Source: Rhodococcus sp. X156 (GTDB lineage: Bacteria; Actinomycetota; Actinomycetes; Mycobacteriales; Mycobacteriaceae). Taken from it: a DNA stretch of 64,000 nt. Within the stretch, counting starts at the first letter, position 1; each line of letters starts with the position of its first letter. Both the position numbers and the translations under genes were made by a program. Below are positions 23,246-30,673 of this stretch, one piece after another. The stretch spans positions 1 to 64,000 of the forward strand of contig NZ_CP034766.1 in NCBI RefSeq assembly GCF_004006015.1, in the 5' to 3' direction. Below the pieces are notes generated by a model. It did not search any database. It worked only from the letters and a program-made list of their open reading frames with translations, and was not told the origin of the DNA.

Positions 23246-24687
23246 GGGCGCTTCACCATCTGCGTCGGGGCGTCCGCGATGGGAGTGGACGGAGTCGTGC
23301 GCGGGCGACGGGGCTGCGCCGGGCGGCGGGCAGCGTCAGAGATGCGGAGCAGGATGGCCACCAGGATGTAGTTGGCGAGCAGGGACGATCCCCCGTAGGA
23401 CACGAACGGCGTGGTCAGGCCGGTGAGCGGGATGAGCTTGGTGACGCCACCGACGACGACGAAGACCTGCCAGGCGAGGGTGAACGCCAGCCCGCCGGCC
23501 AGCAGCTTGCCGAAGGTGTCGCGGACGGCGATGGCCGTGCGCATGCCTCGGATGACCAGCACCGTGAAGACCATGAGCACCGCGCCGACACCGATGAGGC
23601 CCAGCTCCTCGCCGATGGCGGCGACGATGAAGTCGGTCTTGGCGAACGGCACGGTCTCCGGGCGCCCAGCGCCCAGCCCGGTGCCCCCCACCCCGCCGGT
23701 GCCCAGGCCGAACAGCGACTGGGAGATCTGGTAGCCGCCGGTGTCGTAGGTCTCGTAGGGGTCCAGCCAGGTCTGCACCCGCACCTGGACGTGGGAGAAC
23801 AGGTGGTAGGCCACGAAGCAGCCGGCCAGGAACAGCCCGCCACCGATGAGCAGCCAGCTCACCCGCTCGGTGGCCATGTACAGCATCACCAGCAGCGTGC
23901 CGAAGATGAGCAGCGCGAACCCAAGGTCCTTGTTGAACACCACCACCGCGATGGACACGCCCCACGCCAGCAGCATCGGTGCCAGGTCGCGGGCTCGGGG
24001 CAGGTCCATCCCCAGCACGTGCTTGCCGGCGGTGTCGAACAGGTCGCGCTTGGCCACCAGGAACGCCGCCGTGAAGATCAGCAGCAGGATCTTGGCGAAC
24101 TCGCCGGGCTGGATGGAGAAGCCGAACAGCAGGATCCAGCTCTTGCCGCCGTTGACCTCGCTGAAGCGGGCCGGCAGCACCGCCGGGGTGATCAGCAGCA
24201 CCAGGCCGAGCAGGCCGAAGGTGTAGCCGTAGCGGGCCAGGCTGCGGTGGTCGCGGACGAACCACAGCAGGGCCAGGAACAAGGCCAGGCCCAGCGTGGT
24301 CCACAGCAGCTGACCGGGAGCGTCTGCGCCGGGAACCACTCGCCCGGCCTGCGACGCCGTGGCGGCTCCCGCCAGGTCGATGCGGTGGATCATCACCAGG
24401 CCCAGGCCGTTGAGCAGCGCCACGCACGGCAGGATCAGCGGGTCGGCGTAGGTCGCCCAGCGCCGCACGGCCAGGTGCGCCAGGGCGAAGATCCCCAGGT
24501 AGGCGCCGCCGACCACGAGCAGGTCGCTGGAGAGCGTCTGGTCCTGGTTGGCCTCGACCAGGACCAGGGCGGAGGTGGTGATGACCGCGGCGAAGGCGAG
24601 CATCAGCAGCTCGGCCCCGCGGCGCGGGCGCGCCTCGGGGCTGACGGAGAGACCGGCGGGAGGGCTGGCCGGGCCGTTGCTGGGCAT
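23242..24687 (-). CDS. rodA: FtsW/RodA/SpoVE-family peptidoglycan glycosyltransferase
   Basis: A SEDS glycosyltransferase that polymerises lipid II, partner of PbpA. The 481-residue protein has about ten to twelve membrane helices, the conserved NGGKSWI and QPGEFAKI motifs, NKDLG, and the C-terminal TGLTTPFVSYGGSS. The ATG at 24687 shares one base with the pstP stop. A longer frame to 24891 only reads antisense through pstP. The C-terminal tail is cytoplasmic, basic and Pro-rich. Confidence 0.95.
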   Translation of the reverse strand: MPSNGPASPPAGLSVSPEARPRRGAELLMLAFAAVITTSALVLVEANQDQTLSSDLLVVGGAYLGIFALAHLAVRRWATYADPLILPCVALLNGLGLVMIHRIDLAGAATASQAGRVVPGADAPGQLLWTTLGLALFLALLWFVRDHRSLARYGYTFGLLGLVLLITPAVLPARFSEVNGGKSWILLFGFSIQPGEFAKILLLIFTAAFLVAKRDLFDTAGKHVLGMDLPRARDLAPMLLAWGVSIAVVVFNKDLGFALLIFGTLLVMLYMATERVSWLLIGGGLFLAGCFVAYHLFSHVQVRVQTWLDPYETYDTGGYQISQSLFGLGTGGVGGTGLGAGRPETVPFAKTDFIVAAIGEELGLIGVGAVLMVFTVLVIRGMRTAIAVRDTFGKLLAGGLAFTLAWQVFVVVGGVTKLIPLTGLTTPFVSYGGSSLLANYILVAILLRISDAARRPAQPRRPRTTPSTPIADAPTQMVKRP

Positions 24688-26141
24688 CAGCCCGCGCCCC
24701 GGCAGTCCTGGCCCGCGACGGGGCTGGGCACGGGCAGGTCGGTGCCCCGCGGCTCGTTGCCTGCGGTCGCCCCGGGGTCCAGCGGGCTCGGGCTCGGGGT
24801 GGTGGGGGCCGGCGTAGTGGATTGCGGAGTGGGGGACGGCTGCCCGGACGGGGCCGCGGGCACCGGCGATGCTGCGGCCTCCTCGCCGCACAGCGGCAGC
24901 AGCTCGGTGCGCACCAGCTGGTTGATCTGCTGGCGGGCCTGGTCCAGGGTGCCGTCGGGCAGCCCCGCGCTCACCTGGGAGCGGGCCGAGGGCCGCAGGT
25001 CGGTCAGGCGCAGCGCGGTGCAGCCGTCGCCGGCGGCAGGATCGGACAGGCGCAGCTCACCGCTGGTGTCCAGGCAGGCCTGCTCGGCGACACCCTGCAG
25101 GTTGACCCCGAGGATGCTGCCGCTGACGCCGCGGAACACCGCGACCTTGTCGTCGCGCACGCCCACGTAGTAGTTGGACTGGATGAGGGCGCGCCCCACC
25201 AGGGTGGCGATCACCAGCAGCACCAGCAGCACCAGCAGGGCGACCAGCCGGCGCCACAGCCGCTTGCGGGGCTTGCCGGCCGGCTCCGGGGGCGGCCCGA
25301 CCTGCTGGGGCCCCACCCGTGCCGGGTTGACCGCGGCCGCACGGCCGGCGGCGGTGTTGGGGGTGTCCTGGACCTCGTCGATCCCGGAGACCGCCCCGGC
25401 CACGATCGGGCGGTCCTCGCCGTACTCGACGTCCACCACGTCGGCGACGATCACGGTGATGTTGTCCGGGCCGCCGCTGCGCAGGGCCAGGTCGATCAGC
25501 CGGTCGGCGCAGTCCTCGGGATCGGGAATCTGGAGCGTGTCCTTGAGCGTCTCGTCGCTGACCGGGCCGGTGAGGCCGTCGGAGCAGAGCAGGTAGCGGT
25601 CGTGGGCGCGCGCCTCGCGGATGGTGAGGCTGGGCTCGACGTCGCTGCCGGTGAGCGCCTGCAGCAGCAGGGAGCGCTGCGGGTGGTTGGCCGCCTCGTC
25701 GGCGGTGAGCCGGCCCTCGTCCACCAGTGACTGCACGAAGCTGTCGTCGTGGGTGATCTGGGTGAGCACGTCATCGCGGAGCAGGTAGGCGCGGGAGTCG
25801 CCGACGTGCACCATGCCCAGCCGCTTGCCGGAGAACAGCATCGCGGTGAGGGTGGTGCCCATGCCGTCCAGCTCGGGCTCGTTGGCCACCAGGTCGGTGA
25901 TGGCGTCGTTGCCGGCGTGGGTGGCGTTCTCCAGCTGCAGCAGCAGGTCCTGGCGGGGGTCCTCGTCGTCCAGCGGGGCCAGCGCGGCGATGACGATCTT
26001 GGACGCCACCTCACCGGCGGCGTGCCCGCCCATCCCGTCGGCCACCGCCAGCAGCCGGGGACCGGCGTAGACGGAGTCCTGGTTGTTCGACCGGACCAAC
26101 CCCCTGTCGCTGCGAGCCGCGTATCGCAGAACCAGGGTCAT
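24687..26141 (-). CDS. pstP: PP2C-family Ser/Thr phosphatase PstP
   Basis: PstP reverses phosphorylation by PknA and PknB. The 484-residue protein has a PP2C catalytic domain (about 1-240) with the metal-binding motifs RSNNQDS, ADGMGGH, HVGDSRAYL, SDGLTGPV and GGPDNITVIV. A variable juxtamembrane region, a membrane helix (about 304-324) and an external domain ending in a Pro/Ser/Thr-rich segment follow. It overlaps fhaB by four bases (ATGA) and rodA by one base. The layout is the same as Rv0018c. Confidence 0.95.
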   Translation of the reverse strand: MTLVLRYAARSDRGLVRSNNQDSVYAGPRLLAVADGMGGHAAGEVASKIVIAALAPLDDEDPRQDLLLQLENATHAGNDAITDLVANEPELDGMGTTLTAMLFSGKRLGMVHVGDSRAYLLRDDVLTQITHDDSFVQSLVDEGRLTADEAANHPQRSLLLQALTGSDVEPSLTIREARAHDRYLLCSDGLTGPVSDETLKDTLQIPDPEDCADRLIDLALRSGGPDNITVIVADVVDVEYGEDRPIVAGAVSGIDEVQDTPNTAAGRAAAVNPARVGPQQVGPPPEPAGKPRKRLWRRLVALLVLLVLLVIATLVGRALIQSNYYVGVRDDKVAVFRGVSGSILGVNLQGVAEQACLDTSGELRLSDPAAGDGCTALRLTDLRPSARSQVSAGLPDGTLDQARQQINQLVRTELLPLCGEEAAASPVPAAPSGQPSPTPQSTTPAPTTPSPSPLDPGATAGNEPRGTDLPVPSPVAGQDCRGAG

Positions 26142-26602
26142 GGGCGCAGCTCGATCACGGTCTTGCCGATGCGCACCGACGTGCCCAGCGGCACCCGTAC
26201 CGGTGAGGTCACCTTGTCCCGGTCGAGGTAAGTGCCGTTGGTGGAGCCGAGGTCCTCGACGTACCAGTCCGTCCCGCGCGGGGAGAGCTTGGCGTGACGG
26301 GTGGAGGCGTAGTCGTCGGTGAGCACCAGCGTGGAGTCGTCGGCCCGGCCCAGCAGCACCGGCTGGGTGCCCAGGGTGATTCGGGTGCCGGCCAGCGCGC
26401 CGTGGGTGACCACCAGCTGGCGGGCGACCTTCGGGTTGCGCCGGGACTGCCGCGGGCGTGTGCTGGTCTGGCTGGGCAGCGCCACCCGCAGCCCGGACGC
26501 GGCGTAGAGGTCGGTGCGCAGCACCCGCAGTGCCGCGAACACGAACAGCCACAGCAGGATCAGGAAGCCGCCGCGGGTGAGCTGGAGGATCAGTCCCTGC
26601 AC
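26138..26602 (-). CDS. fhaB: FHA-domain protein FhaB (FipA-like)
   Basis: FhaB reads phosphothreonine and links FtsZ/FtsQ and RodA-PbpA to the kinases. The 154-residue protein has one N-terminal membrane helix (about 9-27) and a C-terminal FHA domain with GRADDSTLVLTDDYASTRHA and DLGSTNGTYL, nearly identical to Rv0019c, which is 155 residues. The GTG at 26602 (MQGLILQLTR) is chosen by that similarity and a GGGAGG ribosome site; the frame upstream adds 17 unrelated residues. The phosphate-contacting Arg, Ser and Asn are all present. Confidence 0.95.
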   Translation of the reverse strand: MQGLILQLTRGGFLILLWLFVFAALRVLRTDLYAASGLRVALPSQTSTRPRQSRRNPKVARQLVVTHGALAGTRITLGTQPVLLGRADDSTLVLTDDYASTRHAKLSPRGTDWYVEDLGSTNGTYLDRDKVTSPVRVPLGTSVRIGKTVIELRP

Positions 26603-26720
26603 GGTTGCGAGCACCTCCCTCGTGGTTGTCCGGTGGCTGTTGCAGTGTGGCACCGCCGTACCGGGTACCGGGTGGGGAGGTGCCCGTGACGGCGCCCCAA
26701 GCTCTGGCTGAGGACTCTAG

Positions 26721-28271
26721 CTAATTCTGGATGTGCACCACGACGTTCGAGCTGCCGGCGCGGATCACGTCGCCGTCGGCGAGCTGCCAGTTCTGCACGG
26801 GTGAGCCGTTGACGGCGGTGCCGTTGGTGGAGCCGAGATCGGTGAGCATGGCCACGCTGCCGTCCCAGGTGATCTCCAGGTGTCGCCGGGAGACCCCGGT
26901 GTCCGCCACGCGGAAGTCGGCGTCCTGCCCGCGGCCGACCACGTTGCTGCCGTTCTTGAGCGTGTGGGTACGGCCGCTGCCGTCGTCCAGGTGCAGCGAC
27001 GCAGTCAGGCCCTGGCTCGCGCTGGCCTGCGGGCCGCCGTAGCGCTCGTCGTAGTAGCCGACCTGGGTCTCGAAGCCGCCCGACTGCGGGTAGGCCTGCT
27101 CCGCGCCCGGGTTGTTCTCCGGCTGTGGATAACTCGGCCCTTGCTGTGGATAGCTCGGCTGCGAGTAGCCCGCGGGGGCGTATCCGGCGCCGCTGTAGGC
27201 CGGTGCGGAGTCCTGGCTGGGGTGCCCCTGCGACGGGTAGGAAGCACCCTGCTGCGGGTATCCACCCTGGTAGCCGGGCTGCTGGCCGTACCCGGGGTCG
27301 GCGTAGCCCGGCTGCTGCGGGTATGCGGGCGGCTGCCCGTAGCCCGGTGCGGGGGGCTGTGCATAACCTGCGCGCGGATCCGGAGCCTGACCGTTGCCCG
27401 GCTGGTCCTGCGGCCGTTGGCGCTCCGCCTGCTGCGAGTACCCGCCCGGGTAGCCGCCCTGCTGCGGTGGACCCTGGTACCCGAAGGACTCGGCCGGCTG
27501 CGGGTAGCCCGGAGGCTGGCCGTGCCCGCCCTCCGAGTAGCCGCCCTGGGGGTAGCCGGCCGGCGGGCCGTAGGGGTACCCGCCCTGCGGTGCGGCGGGC
27601 GCGGGGCCCTGGGGCCCGCTGGCCGCGGGGGCGTCCGGTGCGGCGGGTGCCGGGTAGCCACCGGAGCGCTCGCCCGGCTCGGCACCGGGTCCCGCGTCCT
27701 CGGCGGCACTGACGGGCTGCCAGGGTGCCCGCGGCGCGGAGTCTGGTCCCTGCCCCTCGGGGTGGCGGTCAAAGCCGTTGTCCTGGCTCATGGGGGCTGC
27801 TCCTGAGAGGTGGGCGAGGTCACCAGACCCACGCTGGGGGTGCGGCACGTGCTCGGATGAACTCGGTGCGGGCGGGCGGTAGGGCATGGCGTGCACCGCG
27901 TCGGGGTCGACGCTCGAGGTGATGCGGAACTGCCCGGTGTGCAGGGAGTCGGAGGGCTCCAGGCGCACCGCGACGCCGCCGTAGGTCTGCCAGGCGTGCT
28001 GGTCGATCTCGTCACGGGCGAACCCGGCGAGCATGTCCGCAGCCTTGCGCTGGTCCCCGGCGAGGCGGGTGTGGTCGGAGGTGCTGAGTGCCACGACATA
28101 GCTGTTGGGGGCGAGCCAGTGGCCACCGGGAAGCTGGCGGGCGCCGTCGGAGGCTTCCCTGCGCACAGCCTGCTCCAGCTCCTGCGGAACCACCCCGCCC
28201 CCGAACACCCGGGCAAAGGCGTCTCCGACAGCGTCCTCGAGCTTGCGCTCGAAGCGTTGGACGATGCCCAC
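26721..28271 (-). CDS. fhaA: FHA-domain protein FhaA with DUF3662 domain
   Basis: FhaA is a phosphothreonine reader that binds MviN and PknB substrates in cell-wall regulation. The 516-residue protein has an N-terminal DUF3662 domain (about 1-125, with FERKLEDAVGDAFARVFGG), a long disordered linker (about 150-415) rich in Gly, Tyr, Pro and Gln, and a C-terminal FHA domain with GRGQDADF, DTGVSRRHLEI and DLGSTNGTAV. The GTG at 28271 lies downstream of a strong GGAGGAGG site and matches Rv0020c; the frame continues 26 codons upstream without similarity. It is the first gene of the operon down to pknB. The 118-base gap to fhaB may hold a second promoter. Confidence 0.94.
   Translation of the reverse strand: MGIVQRFERKLEDAVGDAFARVFGGGVVPQELEQAVRREASDGARQLPGGHWLAPNSYVVALSTSDHTRLAGDQRKAADMLAGFARDEIDQHAWQTYGGVAVRLEPSDSLHTGQFRITSSVDPDAVHAMPYRPPAPSSSEHVPHPQRGSGDLAHLSGAAPMSQDNGFDRHPEGQGPDSAPRAPWQPVSAAEDAGPGAEPGERSGGYPAPAAPDAPAASGPQGPAPAAPQGGYPYGPPAGYPQGGYSEGGHGQPPGYPQPAESFGYQGPPQQGGYPGGYSQQAERQRPQDQPGNGQAPDPRAGYAQPPAPGYGQPPAYPQQPGYADPGYGQQPGYQGGYPQQGASYPSQGHPSQDSAPAYSGAGYAPAGYSQPSYPQQGPSYPQPENNPGAEQAYPQSGGFETQVGYYDERYGGPQASASQGLTASLHLDDGSGRTHTLKNGSNVVGRGQDADFRVADTGVSRRHLEITWDGSVAMLTDLGSTNGTAVNGSPVQNWQLADGDVIRAGSSNVVVHIQN
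27060..27620 (-). repeat. GYPQ/GYGQ-type repetitive linker of FhaA
   Basis: The coding sequence has irregular short repeats (GYPQ, GYGQQPGY, YPQQ). It is low-complexity rather than strict tandem repeats. Some Tyr-Pro-Gln units use the AT-richer codons TAT CCA CAG instead of the TAC CCG CAG or TAC CCC CAG used elsewhere in the linker. Confidence 0.6.
27124..27366 (+). promoter_or_regulatory. DnaA-box-like sites inside the fhaA linker
   Basis: TGTGGATAA (27124-27132, exact reverse complement of TTATCCACA), TGTGGATAG (27145-27153, one mismatch) and TGTGCATAA (27358-27366, reverse complement of TTATGCACA, within TTATNCACA). They fall on unusual codon choices. DnaA binding is inference; repeat-driven coincidence is possible. 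Confidence 0.35.
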
Positions 28272-28311
28272 TGCGGCCCTCCTCCTGAGTTGTCCAGATC
28301 GTGCCTTGTCA

Positions 28312-28326
28312 GCCGATCGTATCGGC
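28312..28326. promoter_or_regulatory. Palindrome over the probable fhaA promoter
   Basis: GCCGAT-CGT-ATCGGC, perfect 6-bp arms, 40 bases upstream of fhaA. On the minus strand it contains TACGAT (TANNNT type), with TTGACG at 28349-28344 about 22 bases further upstream. It may combine a -10 element with an operator for the fhaA-pknB operon. Confidence 0.4.
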
Positions 28327-28369
28327 ATCGCTGATGGGGAGGCCGTCAAACGGCCCCCCGGCAGCGTGC

Positions 28370-28375
28370 TAATCT
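28370..28375 (+). promoter_or_regulatory. -10 element of tRNA-Leu
   Basis: TAATCT, TANNNT type, ends 14 bases before the tRNA. A weak -35 (GTCAAA, 28345-28350) is 19 bases upstream. Confidence 0.45.
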
Positions 28376-28389
28376 TCCCCGCGTCGCTC

Positions 28390-28472
28390 GGGCGAGTGGC
28401 GGAATGGCAGACGCGCTGGCTTCAGGTGCCAGTGTCCTCCGGGACGTGGGGGTTCAAGTCCCCCCTCGCCCA
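28390..28472 (+). tRNA. tRNA-Leu (CAG)
   Basis: Class II tRNA with a long variable arm (GTGTCCTCCGGGACGT). The acceptor GGGCGAG pairs with CTCGCCC, the anticodon stem is CTGGC / GCCAG with loop TTCAGGT (anticodon CAG, 28423-28425), and the T arm is GGGGGTTCAAGTCCCCC. The discriminator is A and CCA is not encoded. It reads CUG, the dominant leucine codon here. Rv0020c is also followed by a divergent tRNA-Leu region. Confidence 0.97.
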
Positions 28473-28483
28473 CCGATGTAGTG

Positions 28484-28516
28484 AGAGAAGCCCCGACCAC
28501 TGGTCGGGGCTTCTCT
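28484..28516. terminator. Terminator after tRNA-Leu
   Basis: Perfect 15-bp stem (28484-28498 with 28502-28516) around the loop ACT. It lies between tRNA-Leu and the end of a minus-strand gene at 28545 and is nearly symmetric, so it probably works in both directions. Confidence 0.85.
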
Positions 28517-28544
28517 CGTTCTCCGGCCCACAGGGAGCCCAGAG

Positions 28545-29024
28545 CTACGTGCTCGGCTCCTCGTGCGGGGCCGTGGCCGCGTGGTCGTCGCCAGCCTTGG
28601 CGTCGCCGTCGCTGGCGCCCTTGTCGTCGCCGGCGCCCGTGGTGTCCGTGGTGTCGTCCGCCTCCTGCTGGCGATGATCGGCGGGCTCTTCGGGCTCTTC
28701 GGGCTCGGCGGGCTCCTGTGGCTCCTCGGACTCGTCATCGGGCGCCGCGGGCTCCGTGGGCTCCTGTGGCTCCTCGGACTCGTCTTCGGGCTCCGTGGGC
28801 TCCTCGGACTCGTCTTCGGGCTCGGCGGGCTCCGTGGGCTCCTGTGGCTCCTCTGCTGCCGGCTCCGCTGCAGCCGCCTCCTCGCGCCGGGCCTGCTCCA
28901 CCTCCGCCTTCTCGGCCTCACGGTCCTCGATGAGGTTGCCCACCCGGCTGCGCTCCTCGTGTGCCTCCCCGATGGCGCGCTCGGCCTTCTCCAGTGGTTC
29001 GCGGCTGGCTTCCTCGTCGGACAT
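28545..29024 (-). CDS. Acidic low-complexity hypothetical protein
   Basis: The 159-residue product is not recognised. It begins with a short charged helical part (about 1-45: MSDEEASREPLEKAERAIGE, then a segment rich in Arg and Glu). The rest is low-complexity, built on EEPQEPTEP and DESEEP repeats, then an Asp/Gly/Ala-rich tail. It is strongly acidic, with no membrane helix, no cysteine and no signal peptide. The ATG is preceded by GAGGAGG, which supports expression. It could be a disordered or calcium-binding protein, but nothing proves it. It stands between the tRNA-Leu terminator and the tetR/liv locus. Confidence 0.65.
   Translation of the reverse strand: MSDEEASREPLEKAERAIGEAHEERSRVGNLIEDREAEKAEVEQARREEAAAAEPAAEEPQEPTEPAEPEDESEEPTEPEDESEEPQEPTEPAAPDDESEEPQEPAEPEEPEEPADHRQQEADDTTDTTGAGDDKGASDGDAKAGDDHAATAPHEEPST
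28680..28860 (-). repeat. Tandem repeats coding for EP/ES-rich units
   Basis: On the plus strand, variants of GGCTCCTGTGGCTCCTC and GGACTCGTCTTCGGGCTC recur several times. They encode the EEPQEP and EDESEEP units of the acidic protein. The copies are close enough in DNA sequence to suggest expansion by slippage or recombination. Confidence 0.6.
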
Positions 29025-29115
29025 CGGTGGCCTCCTCGGCTGGCGGATAGGTAGATGCTGCTGCCCGGACACCGAATCCGTCAACGGTCCGGCGCGCCGC
29101 CCCGCAGCGCGCTGA

Positions 29116-29715
29116 TCAGCGCAGGAGCGCGCGCAGCACCCTGCGCGCCCGGTCGCCGTCGGCGGCCTCACCGGTCAGCTCGAAGGCGTGGGCGTACACC
29201 TCGATGATGCGTGCGGAGGTGTAGGCGAGGTCCTCCAGCGCCACGTCGCCGCCCACGGTGAGCAGTCCCGCCGCGTGGTCCTTGCGGAGCAGGCCGAGGA
29301 TCCGCGCCACCAGCCGGGAGTGGTAGCCGAAGCGCCGCCCGGTGAGCAGGGTGAACGCGTAGGCGCTGTCGTGGCCGAGGAACGCCCGGATGCCGGGGTG
29401 CTCGATGACGACCAGGGCGTACTCGGCCACCAGGCGCGGTGCCACCGCCTGTCCGTCGTCCGGAAGGTCGCGCTCTAGGTGGTCGAAGGTGCGATCAGCC
29501 AGCGACCACAGCGCGTCGGCCACCAGCTGGTCCCGGGAGCCGAACCACCGGTACAGCGTCGTGCGGTTGACGCCGACGTCCTGCGCCAGCGCGGCCATGT
29601 CCAGGCGCTCACCCGCCAGGAGCGTGCGGCCGGCCACCCGCAGGGTCTGTGCCTGGGGCGTGAGGACGCGACCCACGCTGGGGGCGGGCAGGCGTGGTGC
29701 AGGGCTCTTGGGCAT
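29116..29715 (-). CDS. TetR-family regulator, QsdR-like
   Basis: The 199-residue protein has an N-terminal helix-turn-helix (about 38-62, DMAALAQDVGVNRTTLYRWF) and a helical ligand domain. The opening (PSVGRVLTPQAQTLRVAGRTLLAGERLDM) resembles the QsdR group of TetR regulators, but the ligand cannot be told. It is divergent from the liv operon, with a perfect inverted repeat between them, so it probably represses both itself and livG. The ATG at 29715 is chosen because it places the helix-turn-helix normally; the frame extends upstream as antisense of livG. Confidence 0.85.
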   Translation of the reverse strand: MPKSPAPRLPAPSVGRVLTPQAQTLRVAGRTLLAGERLDMAALAQDVGVNRTTLYRWFGSRDQLVADALWSLADRTFDHLERDLPDDGQAVAPRLVAEYALVVIEHPGIRAFLGHDSAYAFTLLTGRRFGYHSRLVARILGLLRKDHAAGLLTVGGDVALEDLAYTSARIIEVYAHAFELTGEAADGDRARRVLRALLR

Positions 29716-29773
29716 CAGTGTCCGTCCTTGACGTGATGAAGGTCTCATGGTGTGATCCACGCAACTTGCCAGA

Positions 29774-29797
29774 GCAACAAACATAACGGTTTGTTGC
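29774..29797. promoter_or_regulatory. Operator of the TetR/liv divergent region
   Basis: Perfect inverted repeat GCAACAAAC-N6-GTTTGTTGC, 24 bp in all, between the tetR start (29715) and the livG start (29821). It is the only AT-rich palindrome in this spacer and has the size expected for a TetR-family dimer site. Confidence 0.7.
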
Positions 29798-29820
29798 AGC
29801 GGGGGTCCAGGAGGCACGCA

Positions 29821-30672
29821 GTGTCGGAGATCAGCACAGCCGCTCCGAGCGGGGACAGGCAGCCGGCCGACCAGGCTGCGGGGGCAGTCTTCGCGGCCTC
29901 CGGCGTCTCGGTCAGCTTCGGCGGTCTGGTGGCCCTCAACGACGTCTCCTTCCGGGTGGAACCCGGCCAGGTGCACGGGGTGATCGGCCCCAACGGCGCC
30001 GGCAAGACCACCCTGTTCAACGTCTGCTGCGGCTTCGTCGCCCCGGACCAGGGGCGACTGGAGTGGGACGGGCGCGAGCTGGTCAAGCTCCGCACCCACC
30101 AGCTGGCCGGCCTCGGCATCGCGCGGACGCTGCAGGGTGTCGGCCTCTTCGCTGGCCTCACCGTGCTGGACAACGTGACGACCGGGCTGGCCGCGCGCCG
30201 ACGCGCCGGCTTCGTCTCCGCCGCACTGGGCCTGCCGCGGTCTGACCGCGAAGAGCGCGAGCTGCGGGCCCGCGCGTGGTCGGCGCTGGAGCGGTTGGGG
30301 GCCACCGGCCTGGCGCACCGCTACCCCTCGACGCTGCCCTACCCGGACCAGAAGCGGGTGGCGCTGGCCCGGGCGATCGTCGCCGAGCCCCGGTTGCTGC
30401 TGCTCGACGAGCCCGCCGCGGGGCTGTCGGAGGAGGAGATGCACGAGCTGGGCGAGACGATCACCGCACTCACCAGCGACATGGCCGTGATGCTCGTGGA
30501 GCACCACATGGACCTGGTGATGCGCATCTGCGACACCCTCACCGTCCTGGACTTCGGCCAGGTCATCGCGGCCGGGCACCCCGACCAGGTGCGGGACGAC
30601 CCCGCGGTCGTCGCCGCCTACCTCGGCGCTGAGGTCGACCCCACCGACCAGCTCACCATCGGAAGGGGCTGA
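29821..30672 (+). CDS. livG: Branched-chain amino-acid-type ABC transporter ATPase LivG
   Basis: One of two ATPases of a HAAT-family importer. The 283-residue protein has Walker A GPNGAGKT (56-63, K62), Walker B LLLLDEPAAG (D196, E197) and the switch His in LVEHHMD. The ABC signature is LPYPDQ (172-177), where LivG proteins normally read LPYGDQ or LSYGQQ; the conserved glycine is proline (P175). The GTG at 29821 follows AGGAGG by six bases; the 23 upstream codons run through the operator and are not used. livF starts one base after the stop. Confidence 0.9.
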   Translation: MSEISTAAPSGDRQPADQAAGAVFAASGVSVSFGGLVALNDVSFRVEPGQVHGVIGPNGAGKTTLFNVCCGFVAPDQGRLEWDGRELVKLRTHQLAGLGIARTLQGVGLFAGLTVLDNVTTGLAARRRAGFVSAALGLPRSDREERELRARAWSALERLGATGLAHRYPSTLPYPDQKRVALARAIVAEPRLLLLDEPAAGLSEEEMHELGETITALTSDMAVMLVEHHMDLVMRICDTLTVLDFGQVIAAGHPDQVRDDPAVVAAYLGAEVDPTDQLTIGRG

Positions 30673-30673
30673 C

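Noticed and set aside
28680-28860. CRISPR-like array
   Set aside because: The repeats are in-frame, of unequal length and without spacers; they encode EP-rich units.
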